This document shows, piece by piece, positions 22,103 to 30,794 of a stretch of 33,879 bases of DNA; within the stretch, counting starts at the first letter, position 1, and each line of letters starts with the position of its first letter. Source of the stretch: Elusimicrobia bacterium CG1_02_56_21 (lineage in GTDB: Bacteria > Elusimicrobiota > Elusimicrobia > Elusimicrobiales > UBA9959); NCBI GenBank assembly GCA_001871115.1, contig MNUR01000042.1, forward strand, positions 1 to 33,879. Reading direction: 5' to 3'. A model generated the notes under the pieces. It made no database searches, had not been told where the DNA came from, and saw nothing but the letters and a program-made list of their open reading frames with translations. A program made the position numbers and the translations under genes.

Positions 22103-22998
22103 AAATTTATGTCCTGCTTACGGTCCTTTTATTCTGCGCCCCGGCCGCGCGCGCCCAGGGGAACTCCCCTTCCGAGAACGCCGAGGTAAAAGATTATTAC
22201 GACAAGGCCTTCAGCTTCTACGTAGCTGGCGACTATATAAAGGCCATCGAGACCTGGAACATGGTTCTGCGCGCGGACCCGAAGCAGACCACGGCGAAAA
22301 ACATGATAGAGGAAGCCCGGAAAAAAATGGCCGGGGCTTCTGCTGAGATCAAGCGCGTCTTCAACCGCCTGCTGGACCGCGGGCACTATGCCGACGCCCT
22401 GCTTAAGCTGGAAGAACTGCTGGCCACCGACCCTACAAACCCTTACTACCTGAAAACCCAGGAGCGGCTGCGCAAAGTTTCAGCTATCGCCCCTGCCAAG
22501 CCTTCCTCCTCCAGGGCCTGGAACGCCGCCTCCGAGGGGATCTCTGCCTGGCTGGGAGAAGAGGGCGACCTGCCTTTCGCTTACGACGCGCTGCGCTACT
22601 CTTCCGAACTTGCCCCGTCCGACAGAGCTTTCACCAAACTGACTTCCGCGCTGGAAGAAGAAGCCCCCCAGCTTAAGCTAAACGACACAAAGCCCGCTAA
22701 CTCCGGCATACTGGACCACAAAAAAGAAAAGGCCCTCCACCAGATCTACGATTCAAAGTTTTATCTCGCGGTAAAGGAACTGGAAGGGGTGCTCAGGCTG
22801 GACCCCGGCGACGTCACCGCGCTTAAGCGCGCGGGCTCGGCTTACTTCCAGATGAAAGACTACCGCCAGGCCAGGAACTCCTGGCAGAAAGCCCTCAAGG
22901 TTTCCCCCGAGGACGAACAGCTTAAAGAATATCTGGAAGCGCTCCGAAAGGCGGCCGAGGAAGGGAGTTCCAGGAGCGGAAAGTCAGCAGGCCGCTAA
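22099..22998 (+). CDS. Periplasmic TPR protein of the motor operon
   Basis: A 299-aa protein with a signal peptide (1-19, cleavage near ARA-QG). TPR-like repeats are seen near the N-terminus (AFSFYVAGDYIKAIETWNMV then LRADPKQ; LLDRGHYADALLKLEELLATDP) and near the C-terminus (LHQIYDSKFYLAVKELEGVL then RLDPGD; AYFQMKDYRQARNSWQKALK). The middle region (165-235) is less regular. No lipobox. TPR domains mediate protein contacts, so it may couple the MotB proteins or the cell wall to outer-membrane partners (inference). Last gene of the operon, followed by a strong terminator. Confidence 0.82.
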   Translation: MKIYVLLTVLLFCAPAARAQGNSPSENAEVKDYYDKAFSFYVAGDYIKAIETWNMVLRADPKQTTAKNMIEEARKKMAGASAEIKRVFNRLLDRGHYADALLKLEELLATDPTNPYYLKTQERLRKVSAIAPAKPSSSRAWNAASEGISAWLGEEGDLPFAYDALRYSSELAPSDRAFTKLTSALEEEAPQLKLNDTKPANSGILDHKKEKALHQIYDSKFYLAVKELEGVLRLDPGDVTALKRAGSAYFQMKDYRQARNSWQKALKVSPEDEQLKEYLEALRKAAEEGSSRSGKSAGR

Positions 22999-23002
22999 AA
23001 GA

Positions 23003-23027
23003 CTAGGCCGGGCTTAGCCCGGCCTAG
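23003..23027 (+). terminator. Strong intrinsic terminator of the motor operon
   Basis: CTAGGCCGGGC (23003-23013) and GCCCGGCCTAG (23017-23027) form a perfect 11-bp stem with a TTA loop, followed by CTTTACT. It also faces the end of the convergent barrel gene. Confidence 0.85.
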
Positions 23028-23051
23028 CTTTACTGCCCCCACGATCACAGC

Positions 23052-24968
23052 CTAGAAAGAATAATTATACCGCGTCAGGATATTAACCTCGCTTGAGTCA
23101 TTGGCGGGATTTATTTTATCCTTCCTTGAAATTCCCCCTAGTCCGAAAGTAAACCTGGAATTCTGGCTTTTCAGCCAGACTGTTTCCACATTGAGAGTCA
23201 GGGTAGAAGCATCCGCCGGATAAAGGACCGAGTCGTTCTTTGCCGAAGTCATGGTTGTCCAGCACTGTACGGCCATCCCTCTGCGCGGCATAGAATAAGA
23301 GATATTCCCGGTGATGCTGGTATTCTTGCCGGTAGTGGAATCCACTTTGTCCCTGGTGGCCGAATTAACCATGCCTGCGGACATAGCCATCTTGCGCGTA
23401 AGTTTAAAAGACCCGTTCAAAGAGATCAGGGAAGTATCAAGGTCGTGAGACAGCCCGGTATTGTCCTTAAAGCCGCTGGACTGGTAGCCGACGCTGAGGG
23501 TATGGGCCGCCACCGGCTGGGTTACGGAAAAGTTCAGGGTGGTGGTCTGGTTGTCCTGCACCCCGGCCGGCTTGCCCTTGGCCGTATTGGTCATCATCGA
23601 GGTATTGAGAACCGTTTTGCCCAGTATCCGGAGCATATTGGCTACCGTAGTCTGCGCCTGCTCCGTAGTGGTCTTGGCCGGGTCTGCGTCGAGGTTGTCG
23701 GTATATTTATTGTAAGCCAGGGTAAAGGTGGTCCAGTCAGCGGGGAAGATCCCCAGTTCCCCGTCCAGAACCTGCCGGTCGGAAATTACCGAAGGGCTGG
23801 CGAAGGAATAGAAGTTGGGGTCTATGCGCGAGAGCGCGCCCCTGGCGGTAAAGAGATTGGCGCGGTACTTAATTTCCTGCTTCCAGGCCGAGCCGCCCAC
23901 CCCGGACTCCGCGGAGTTAAGGTCCTCTTTGTACGAGCTCAGCTGGAAGTCGCTGTTAAGCGAGAAGCTCTTCAGGAACTTCCACTCGGCGTTGAGGCCG
24001 TAAACGGCCGACTGCTGGGGCTTTATAGTGATGGCGGCAGTGGAGATATTTATAGAATGCTCATCGTCGCGGCTGAGCACCGCGTCCGCCGCTATCTTAA
24101 AGTCAGGACTGAACTGCCACCCCGCCTTGAACCCGCCGGAAAACCGGGCAAAGCGCCCGCCGCTGTTAGGGCCGGGTTCCTCCGGGGCCACTATCCGGCC
24201 TATCAGCGCGGTAAGGGACAGCTTGTCCCGGTTGCGCTCAAAAGAAACGCCGCGCATGCCCTGCCCGTCCATGGACAGCGGGGTAAGGGAAGGCGCTATA
24301 TCGCCGATGCTGAGGTTGCCCCACGGGGCGTAATAATTGAACAGGACTATAGTAGGCGTTATGGGCCGGTGATAAGTATGCACTATATAGGTATTAAAAA
24401 GGAAAGACGACTGGTGCACCTTGCCTACCAGGTTGGCGGCGGTAATGGCCTGGTGGTTGTCCCAACCGTCGCGGCTGGCGTTCTTATAAGTGAAGGAGAC
24501 GTCTCCCCCCACCCTGAAATCCTCGGCTATCTTCGGCCGCAGTTCTTTTTCTATAACCTGGAAGCCTTTAAAATCCGTCTCCAGGATGCGCCTGCCGTCC
24601 TTAATAAGGAAAACGCGGTAGAGCAGGCGGCGGCCCTGCAGATTATCGGGGATTACAAAAGGCAGCTGCACTCCCTGCGCCCCGCCCGGGGGCACGTCTT
24701 CGGCCGGGGAGACAGAAACTGTCTGCGACAGGAACCGCCTCTCCTCCCCTTCCAGCGCATAAACCTCGCCTATCCAGTAATAAGAACCCCTGGCCCAGGT
24801 TGAGCCGCCGGTGTTCACCACAAGGGTCTGAAGCCTCACTTCCTCGCCTGCCATAACAGGATCCGGGGCGGCCACGGTAAACTGAAGGCTGGCGCTGTCC
24901 CGGGCCAGGGCCTGGACTGTCATCAGTAAGACAAGCAGCAGGGAAGCAAAGACATTGTTCTTTTTCAT
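23052..24968 (-). CDS. Outer-membrane beta-barrel protein with N-terminal Ig-like domain
   Basis: A 638-aa exported protein. Signal peptide 1-22 (ends VQALARD). Residues ~25-135 look like a CARDB/Ig-like domain (FTVAAPDPVMAGEEVRLQTL and later VVNTGGSTW). From ~150 to the end the chain is a long run of alternating strands ending in Phe (RYNYSF), typical of a large outer-membrane barrel. No known porin or receptor motif was recognised. The frame can be extended to 25118, but that extension runs through the inverted-repeat element, so ATG 24968 with a signal peptide is preferred. It is convergent with the motor operon. A role with it is possible but unsupported beyond position. Confidence 0.78.
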   Translation of the reverse strand: MKKNNVFASLLLVLLMTVQALARDSASLQFTVAAPDPVMAGEEVRLQTLVVNTGGSTWARGSYYWIGEVYALEGEERRFLSQTVSVSPAEDVPPGGAQGVQLPFVIPDNLQGRRLLYRVFLIKDGRRILETDFKGFQVIEKELRPKIAEDFRVGGDVSFTYKNASRDGWDNHQAITAANLVGKVHQSSFLFNTYIVHTYHRPITPTIVLFNYYAPWGNLSIGDIAPSLTPLSMDGQGMRGVSFERNRDKLSLTALIGRIVAPEEPGPNSGGRFARFSGGFKAGWQFSPDFKIAADAVLSRDDEHSINISTAAITIKPQQSAVYGLNAEWKFLKSFSLNSDFQLSSYKEDLNSAESGVGGSAWKQEIKYRANLFTARGALSRIDPNFYSFASPSVISDRQVLDGELGIFPADWTTFTLAYNKYTDNLDADPAKTTTEQAQTTVANMLRILGKTVLNTSMMTNTAKGKPAGVQDNQTTTLNFSVTQPVAAHTLSVGYQSSGFKDNTGLSHDLDTSLISLNGSFKLTRKMAMSAGMVNSATRDKVDSTTGKNTSITGNISYSMPRRGMAVQCWTTMTSAKNDSVLYPADASTLTLNVETVWLKSQNSRFTFGLGGISRKDKINPANDSSEVNILTRYNYSF

Positions 24969-24980
24969 GTTGAATTTTAA

Positions 24981-24986
24981 ATTATA
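24981..24986 (-). promoter_or_regulatory. -10 box of the barrel gene
   Basis: Minus strand TATAAT (24981-24986), 12 nt before ATG 24968; a weak -35 TTCCGG lies 17 nt upstream of it. Predicted leader only ~5 nt, with no ribosome site. Confidence 0.45.
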
Positions 24987-25025
24987 ACTTAATTGAGCAT
25001 TAGCCGGAATCCGCTCCGGGCCTGA

Positions 25026-25142
25026 CCGGAATTTTACCCCGCGCACCCTGGAAGATGGAAACCCTTGCGTGGTTTCCCCCCGCCTTGGGAAATTAAGGCG
25101 GGGCCCCCCCATCCGCAAAGGGTGCGCGGGGTAAAATTCCGG
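25026..25142. repeat. 117-bp cloverleaf-like inverted-repeat element
   Basis: The first 24 nt (25026-25049) are the exact reverse complement of the last 24 nt (25119-25142). Inside are two further perfect hairpins: GGAAACC/GGTTTCC (25057-25063 with 25071-25077) and CCCCGCCTT/AAGGCGGGG (25078-25086 with 25095-25103). Folded, it is one long stem closing two side arms. It sits 7 nt after the stop of the large surface-protein gene and upstream of the barrel gene. It may be a small non-autonomous mobile element (MITE-like), a REP-type element, or a strong terminator. Confidence 0.85.
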
Positions 25143-25149
25143 CCATGCA

Positions 25150-28100
25150 TTACCGTATCACCGCAAATTTCTTTATCACTTTTTCATCCGCGCCTGTCGC
25201 GGTATTTTTTACCCGCAAGATATAGAGGTACACCCCCGAAGCGATATTTTCTCGGGAGATATCCCAGTAGATCTTTTTGCTGTTCACGCCGGGCACCATG
25301 GCACTATCGTCCGATACCTTCGTAAGTTTCTTTACCAGGCGCCCGGCGATATCGAATACTTCCACCTCGGCCTGCGGCGCGGCCGAGGTGAAATGGAAAT
25401 TGACGGCGGTATTGGCCGGGTTGGGGTAGGCGTAAACCCCGGCTTTATTAAGCAGGTCGAACTTGGGAGTGAACACCAGCCGCTGCCCCGGCAGCAGCCG
25501 CACCGTTTCCAGCTTGCTGTATTCGGAGCCGTTGTAAACGCGCAGCCCGTAAGTTCCGGGCAGCAGGTTAGGAATTTCAAAGCCTCCGGAAAGGTCGGTA
25601 AAGGCCGCGCCTATACGGCGTCCCCTGCTGTAAATCTCTATGAACGGTTCCGACCCTGAAGAGGTTCGGACCTCTTTGGTAGTATAGCGTGCCCCGGCGG
25701 GCCGGGGCGCAGCGGACCTGGGCATAAAACTGGACGGGATAAAGCCTGAGATACTGGCCAGCTGGTAAGTGACGCTCAGGGTGAAATTAACCCCGGCGGA
25801 ACCGTTGGGGATATTGTCCTTGGACACCGAGCTCTCTATATCCTGGGCCGCCCAGACCGCCCTTACCGTAAGGTAAAGCGAGTTAAGCGCGGGGATAGAA
25901 TAGTTACCGAAGGTATCGGTATAATCGCTTCCTTCCACCGCCCCGGACGGGGTGAGGGCCTCTACCAGGACCCCGGTGACCGGCTGGGTAGAAGCGTCGG
26001 TGACCCTGCCTGTAAGCGAGCCTGTATCGGGCGCGCCGGAAAGGCCGGAAGCCTCGTTTGAAACCGCAGACCAGTTCTGCGCGTCGTCAGCGGTCCACAG
26101 CGTGAAATAATAAGTTGCGGAAGCCGCAAAGCCCGGGATAACAGCCAGCTGCGTAGCCCCGGCAGTAAGAGTGGCCGTTGTTATTGAAACCTGCGCTGCG
26201 GCCGTAGACAAACCGGCTCCGCTATAAGTGGAATAGGCTATTTTATAGGCGCCGGATAGGAGGTAACCCGTAAGAGCATTATCTCCGGCAGTGCGCCAGG
26301 AAAGGTTTATTGCCCCGCTGACAGAACCGGGCGCGGCGGACAGAGTAGTAGTGGGCGGAGGCGGCGTAGTGTCGTAATAGGTAAAAGTAGAGCCGGTGAT
26401 ATAGAAAGCCCCGGTATTAACCGGATAAGCATTATCGGAAGCCCGGACCCCTGCATAGTAAGTAGCTCCGTGCGCCAGTGAGTCCCTGAGGTAGGGCTGG
26501 AAATTCCAGGTCCAGTAAGGAGTGGTTCCGGCCTGCAGGGCCTCCGGTGTGCCGGTGCTTTCCCATAAAGACTGGCTGTTCTTCCACCATTTACCGTCCG
26601 AAATACGCTTAAAGACCACCTCAACCGAACTTATGCCCGAGAAGGGGTCCGCCGCTGTGCCGCTGATATTTGCCGCAGAGAACGCGTCGGAACCGTCGAC
26701 GGGATAAAGAACATGCACCGATGGCGCGGCGGTGTCATAAGTAAAAGTATGCGTGGCGAAAAGCTGCGAATAGTCTCCGGCGGAGTCAGAGGACCGCGCA
26801 ACCACCTGGTAGATACGGCCGCTGACCAGGGGCAAATTATTAAAAGTTATAGTAAAAGTGCTGGCCAGGTCTTCGGCTTCCTGCCAGGCGCGGGAACCGG
26901 AGAGGAAAGTCCCCGAGTTATAATAAAGCCCGGTCGAAAGGTCCCGGATAGAAACCTCCGTTCCCTCCACGGCGTGCAAATTGGTTTCAGTAGTGTTACC
27001 CGAAACCCGGGTAAAGGTGGATAAGAAAGCCAGCGCCGGGGTGGAGATTGTAACATTAGGGCCGCTTATGCTTTTTGCCAGGCCGAAAGCGTCCGCGAAA
27101 GTGCGGGTGGAGCCGGCTACGTCCACCGCGCGGAAGCTGAAATAATTGGAGGCGGCATTGGCCAGCTGGTTAAAGCTGTAAGTGAGATCGGTCTGGAACC
27201 AGGTTGTTCCCGGCGTCAGGGTATCGGTAGAATTAAGCGGGCCTATATCCGTCCAGGGGATAATAGCGCCGTCGGCAAAAAGCTTGCCGGTGCTGACGCT
27301 GTACTGCACCTTGGCCAGGCCGGAAAGTGCGTCGTCAAAACGCAGGTCCGTTATTTTCCCGGGATAATCTGTCAGCCAGGCCGTAGGGGCAAGGGCCGCG
27401 TACGGCACGCTTATAGAAGGAGGCGTACTGTCTTTTATAACGCTGAACGAAGAAACAGAGTCGGTATAATTACCGGAATTGTCATAGACGCGCACCGAGA
27501 TATAGCTGGAAGTCCCCTCCGGCATTGCCTCCCAGATGCTCTGCGGCAAGGGAATGCTTCCATTGTAGGAAGGCTGATTAATCCCTGTAACCGCGTCCTG
27601 CCAGCCCTGAACAATTACCTTAGGGTTCCCGGTTGAAACCAGCAGCTGGAACCTGTTTATGCCGGAAGCCCCGTTGTCGGTGAAGTCGTAATCACAAAGG
27701 AAAGTATTGGTTCCTTTCCATTCCGCAAAATCGGCAGGCAGGCTGTTAATAGTAGGGCTATCCACGTCCAGTGCCGGGTTGAAACTGGTCCGCACCGGGA
27801 GCAGCTCGATAAATCTGGAGGCGCGGCCGAAAGAGTCCACGGTCCGAACCTTGGCATAATACGTGGTGCTCTGCTCGAGGCCCAGCAGGGTAGCAGTAGG
27901 CAGGAACCCGCCCGCTCCCCCGGGCGAAGAGAAATCAGGCGAGGAAGAATAGACCAGCTCGTAAGAACTCTCAGGCGGGTTGCCATTGGGCAGCCAGTTA
28001 GCCGTAGCCGAATCCACCCAGACCTCGGTCCAGGGCGCGGTCCCGGGAATAGCGGCATAAGTAACGGTTGATCCTGATTTGGAAAAACCAGTTTCAACCC

Positions 28101-29775
28101 CGGACCAGTTCCTGGCTTTGGCGCGGAAATAATAAGTAGTGCCGGGCAGGAGCTCGCCGAAACCTGACTCTGGATTACTGACCCAGCCGGAAGATTTTAG
28201 CCCCGCCCCAAAACCGGTGTCCAGCGCAATTTCCAAAAGATATTCAGTGCCCCGCAAGGCGGAAGCATAAACCGAATCAGAGGGCGCTGAACCTTCTGAC
28301 CCGCCGAAGACCTGCAGCCGCGAACCGATAAGTTCCGCCGCCAGGAACTGCAGCTGTTTGGGCAGGGACGCAGAGGCTTCCCAAGGGGCGTTACCTGAGG
28401 CAGGAACGGTGGTAACAAAGACCGTCGCCTGGGCGGCGGAACCGTTATTCCCGCCCAAAATATAAAGCCGGTTTGCGGCCGCCAAAGCCGTATGTCCGTA
28501 GCGCGGGGCCGGCAGCGACGTATAGGCGAAACAAGCCCCGTTACGGAAGCCGGAATCATCAAGCGGGCAGGTCCACACCTCGCTCCTGGCCGAAGCCCCG
28601 TCTTTGCCGCCGGCAATAATAAGCCGGCCGGGCAACAAGGTCATTGAATGGGCGTAGAGCGGCGGAGGCGCTCCGGCTCCGGAATCGGACCAGGCGCTTA
28701 AAATTCCGGAATCCCCTATAACGGAATAGTCCAGCCCCCCCTGCACTCCGGAACCGCTTTTATAACCTCCGGAAACATAAATTTTATCCCCCACAAGTTC
28801 CGCCGCATGGAAATAAACCCGGTCGGGCAGCGGCGTTTCGGCCTCCCAGGCCCCCGGCACGCCGATAGATGAAATATCGGCGGACCAGACTTCCGCGCGG
28901 GAACCGGCGGCGGAGTACCCTCCAAGTATATAGAGACGTCCGCGCGCGGCCAAAGACCGGTGTCCGTAAAGCCCGGCCGGCATAAAACCGGCTGTTTCCC
29001 AGCCGCCCACGCTGCCGTCGGGTGAAACCACACCGCGCAGCACTTCGCTTGAAAAGTAAACCCCGGTAAAGCCGCCGGAAATGAAGACATGCGTTCCGTA
29101 AACCACCGAGGCCTGCCCATAGCGCGCCGCCGGGAGCGGCGTTGCGGGCAGGGTCCAGTCCAGCGCGGTAACCGGCGGCGGGTTTTCGAAACCGGCAAAA
29201 GAAAGACCCAGGGTATTATGCCCGGCGTCCGTAAGCGTAAAAGCTCCGGTTGAGGGGACGGCTGCGAAAGTTACGGCAGTAGTGCCTGCGGGGGCAGAAT
29301 AATCCCCCTCCATATAATTAGCTATAGCGAAATTGTAGAAGCTGGTATTCGGGGCCAGTGTCTCCACAGGGTAGCCGTTAGCGTCAGTGGAATAATAGAC
29401 CATATACGGGTCCGCCTGCGCCCAGGTAGAAACAAAAAGATCGTAGGTGGTTCCTGCGGGATTGCCCGGGTCGGTCCAGGCCAGAGTGTAGCTGCTTATC
29501 CCCTGCGCGGCATAATTAATTGCCCCCGGGGTGGACACCAGTTTGGAATAAAAACCGGATTCAAGTTCTACCCCCCCGCTCTGAGAAATGCCAAAAGCGG
29601 CGGCGCCCAGCCCGCCCTCCATAGCAAAGCCGCCGCCCGCCTGGCTTGAAGAGGCGGCGCTATAGCCCGTCTCGTCACCGAGCACGGTAATATTCCCCGC
29701 TGTTTTTTGGGCCGCCGCCGCCTGTGCAAGGAACAGGCTTAACGCCGCGACAGCCGTAAACCTTAATATTTTCAT
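25150..29775 (-). CDS. Large secreted Kelch/Fn3 surface protein with T9SS/FlgD-like C-terminal domain
   Basis: A 1541-aa exported protein. Signal peptide 1-22 (LAQAAAAQ). An N-terminal module to ~195 is repeated in two truncated copies downstream. Six Kelch-type repeats follow (about 205-530), each with R/Y-G-H then a V/I-F/Y-I-x-G-G block such as RLYILGGYSA, enough for a six-bladed propeller. Then Fn3-like domains (GTTYYFRAKARNWSG, STTYYAKVRTVDSFG), Ig-like repeats and carboxypeptidase-regulatory-like domains (GSLTGRVTDASTQPVTGVLV). The last ~95 residues form the YPNP domain: VYAYPNPAN, VEVFDIAGRLVKKL, YWDISRENIASGVYLYIL, ending KKFAVIR. This resembles type IX secretion sorting domains and the FlgD Ig-like domain. 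Probably a cell-surface adhesin or binding protein. ATG 29775 is chosen because the signal peptide begins there. Confidence 0.87.
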   Translation of the reverse strand: MKILRFTAVAALSLFLAQAAAAQKTAGNITVLGDETGYSAASSSQAGGGFAMEGGLGAAAFGISQSGGVELESGFYSKLVSTPGAINYAAQGISSYTLAWTDPGNPAGTTYDLFVSTWAQADPYMVYYSTDANGYPVETLAPNTSFYNFAIANYMEGDYSAPAGTTAVTFAAVPSTGAFTLTDAGHNTLGLSFAGFENPPPVTALDWTLPATPLPAARYGQASVVYGTHVFISGGFTGVYFSSEVLRGVVSPDGSVGGWETAGFMPAGLYGHRSLAARGRLYILGGYSAAGSRAEVWSADISSIGVPGAWEAETPLPDRVYFHAAELVGDKIYVSGGYKSGSGVQGGLDYSVIGDSGILSAWSDSGAGAPPPLYAHSMTLLPGRLIIAGGKDGASARSEVWTCPLDDSGFRNGACFAYTSLPAPRYGHTALAAANRLYILGGNNGSAAQATVFVTTVPASGNAPWEASASLPKQLQFLAAELIGSRLQVFGGSEGSAPSDSVYASALRGTEYLLEIALDTGFGAGLKSSGWVSNPESGFGELLPGTTYYFRAKARNWSGVETGFSKSGSTVTYAAIPGTAPWTEVWVDSATANWLPNGNPPESSYELVYSSSPDFSSPGGAGGFLPTATLLGLEQSTTYYAKVRTVDSFGRASRFIELLPVRTSFNPALDVDSPTINSLPADFAEWKGTNTFLCDYDFTDNGASGINRFQLLVSTGNPKVIVQGWQDAVTGINQPSYNGSIPLPQSIWEAMPEGTSSYISVRVYDNSGNYTDSVSSFSVIKDSTPPSISVPYAALAPTAWLTDYPGKITDLRFDDALSGLAKVQYSVSTGKLFADGAIIPWTDIGPLNSTDTLTPGTTWFQTDLTYSFNQLANAASNYFSFRAVDVAGSTRTFADAFGLAKSISGPNVTISTPALAFLSTFTRVSGNTTETNLHAVEGTEVSIRDLSTGLYYNSGTFLSGSRAWQEAEDLASTFTITFNNLPLVSGRIYQVVARSSDSAGDYSQLFATHTFTYDTAAPSVHVLYPVDGSDAFSAANISGTAADPFSGISSVEVVFKRISDGKWWKNSQSLWESTGTPEALQAGTTPYWTWNFQPYLRDSLAHGATYYAGVRASDNAYPVNTGAFYITGSTFTYYDTTPPPPTTTLSAAPGSVSGAINLSWRTAGDNALTGYLLSGAYKIAYSTYSGAGLSTAAAQVSITTATLTAGATQLAVIPGFAASATYYFTLWTADDAQNWSAVSNEASGLSGAPDTGSLTGRVTDASTQPVTGVLVEALTPSGAVEGSDYTDTFGNYSIPALNSLYLTVRAVWAAQDIESSVSKDNIPNGSAGVNFTLSVTYQLASISGFIPSSFMPRSAAPRPAGARYTTKEVRTSSGSEPFIEIYSRGRRIGAAFTDLSGGFEIPNLLPGTYGLRVYNGSEYSKLETVRLLPGQRLVFTPKFDLLNKAGVYAYPNPANTAVNFHFTSAAPQAEVEVFDIAGRLVKKLTKVSDDSAMVPGVNSKKIYWDISRENIASGVYLYILRVKNTATGADEKVIKKFAVIR

Positions 29776-29910
29776 TTCATAAACCGCAGTTAAATTCAAG
29801 TCCCGGTCCCCCAGGCCGTATTCTGAAGCTTTTTCTGCCTTGCCTGAATACACATTTGCTTTTCCCAGTTTAAGCGTTTAAGTAAAGCCCTAAGCCCCTA
29901 CGAATTAGTC

Positions 29911-29930
29911 ATTTAGTAATCAGCGTCCCC
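29911..29930. repeat. Dispersed repeat variant ending AATCAGCGTCCCC
   Basis: The 20 nt end in TCAGCGTCCCC and are followed by ATCCCCC. The CCCCATCCCC(C) tail is shared with copies of the TCAAGACCTGACCCC repeat further right (31413, 32799). It lies in the gap between the small ORF and the large surface protein gene. Confidence 0.45.
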
Positions 29931-29982
29931 ATCCCCCATTTCCCCATATTCATAAAGTGCCGATTCTCCGTAACTTTACACT

Positions 29983-30171
29983 TTAGACTCCCCCCGCCCC
30001 GCCTTCCCTGCCCGCATCCTGAAGCTTCTTCAGCTTTAGCGGATACGCCTGCCTGAAAATATTTCCCGCGTACAGCCAGGCAAGGCGCAGTTCTAAAGGC
30101 TTCTCTTTATAGGCCGCCAGCATCACGCCGCTTACGTAATACGCAAATCCCCTGTTTCCATTTTTTTTCAT
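29983..30171 (-). CDS. Small ORF downstream of a nucleotidyltransferase
   Basis: A 62-aa basic protein with a hydrophobic stretch (YYVSGVMLAAY) and an amphipathic C-terminal half (LELRLAWLYAGNIFRQAYPL). GGGAG lies 7 nt before its ATG, and it follows the nucleotidyltransferase by 18 nt, so the two look like a two-gene unit. No family recognised; a toxin-antitoxin-like or regulatory partner is possible but unproven. Confidence 0.5.
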   Translation of the reverse strand: MKKNGNRGFAYYVSGVMLAAYKEKPLELRLAWLYAGNIFRQAYPLKLKKLQDAGREGGAGGV

Positions 30172-30189
30172 TTTTCAACTCCCTGAGGC

Positions 30190-30702
30190 TCAGCCTAATT
30201 TCCCCAAGGCAGAGCCTCGCTTTAAAACTCCGCGCAGGTATCTGATATCCGCCTCATCCTGTTTCCTGCCGGTATTTTTTTTCATTTCGATCAGATCATC
30301 AAGCGCGATTAACTGGATAGGAGTGTTTTTAAGCTTGATCCGTTTGGCGTTTTTAGCCGCTTTCCCGTAATCCACGGGGGAATCTATCAATATATCTATC
30401 TCCGAAATTGCCCAGTCCGGATTTACAAGGCAAAACGCTTTCATGTGCTTATTTTTTATCCAGTCTTCTCTCTTTTCTTTTTGGGCCAGCTCCATAATTC
30501 CCACGGGCGCCCTCGGTTTAAAACCCCATTTTCGCGCCAGCTTTAAGAACTTCGCCAGGTTTTTATCGCTCAAATCCAGCAGCAGATCCACGTCATAAGT
30601 CATGCGCGGAATACCGTGAAGGTTTACCGCTATGCCTCCCACAACCACGTAGGAGATCTTGCTTTTATTCAACTCTGAAAAAATCCCCAGATAATCGAGC
30701 AT
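30190..30702 (-). CDS. Nucleotidyltransferase-fold protein (AbiEii/DUF6036-like)
   Basis: A 170-aa protein with the nucleotidyltransferase signature near the N-terminus, VVVGGIAVNLHGIPRMTYDVDLLL: a GG then, further on, D-x-D for metal binding. A later block reads DLIEMKKNTGRKQDEADIRYL, as in AbiEii-type proteins (substrate-binding K and D-x-x-D). Such proteins may be toxins that modify tRNA or may be orphan transferases. Good ribosome site (GGAGGG). It pairs with the 62-aa ORF just downstream. Confidence 0.75.
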   Translation of the reverse strand: MLDYLGIFSELNKSKISYVVVGGIAVNLHGIPRMTYDVDLLLDLSDKNLAKFLKLARKWGFKPRAPVGIMELAQKEKREDWIKNKHMKAFCLVNPDWAISEIDILIDSPVDYGKAAKNAKRIKLKNTPIQLIALDDLIEMKKNTGRKQDEADIRYLRGVLKRGSALGKLG

Positions 30703-30794
30703 ATTCCCTCCGCCTCATGAACGTCCTGTCCGGACTGCCTGCCCGCGCTTTTATCTTTTACGACTTTTCTTTGCCGCCTTTCCCTGATATAACC

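Noticed and set aside
18483..22998. Part of a normal flagellar operon
   Set aside because: No fliE, fliH, fliI, fliM, flhA or other flagellar gene lies on either side, and the operon is closed by its own promoter and terminator.
23445..24803. A 452-codon plus-strand open frame
   Set aside because: Antisense to the signal-peptide-bearing barrel gene; composition is a shadow of that gene's codons.
25118..25119. Long N-terminal extension of the barrel protein up to 25118
   Set aside because: The extension runs through the inverted-repeat element and would place the signal peptide internally; ATG 24968 fits a normal exported protein.
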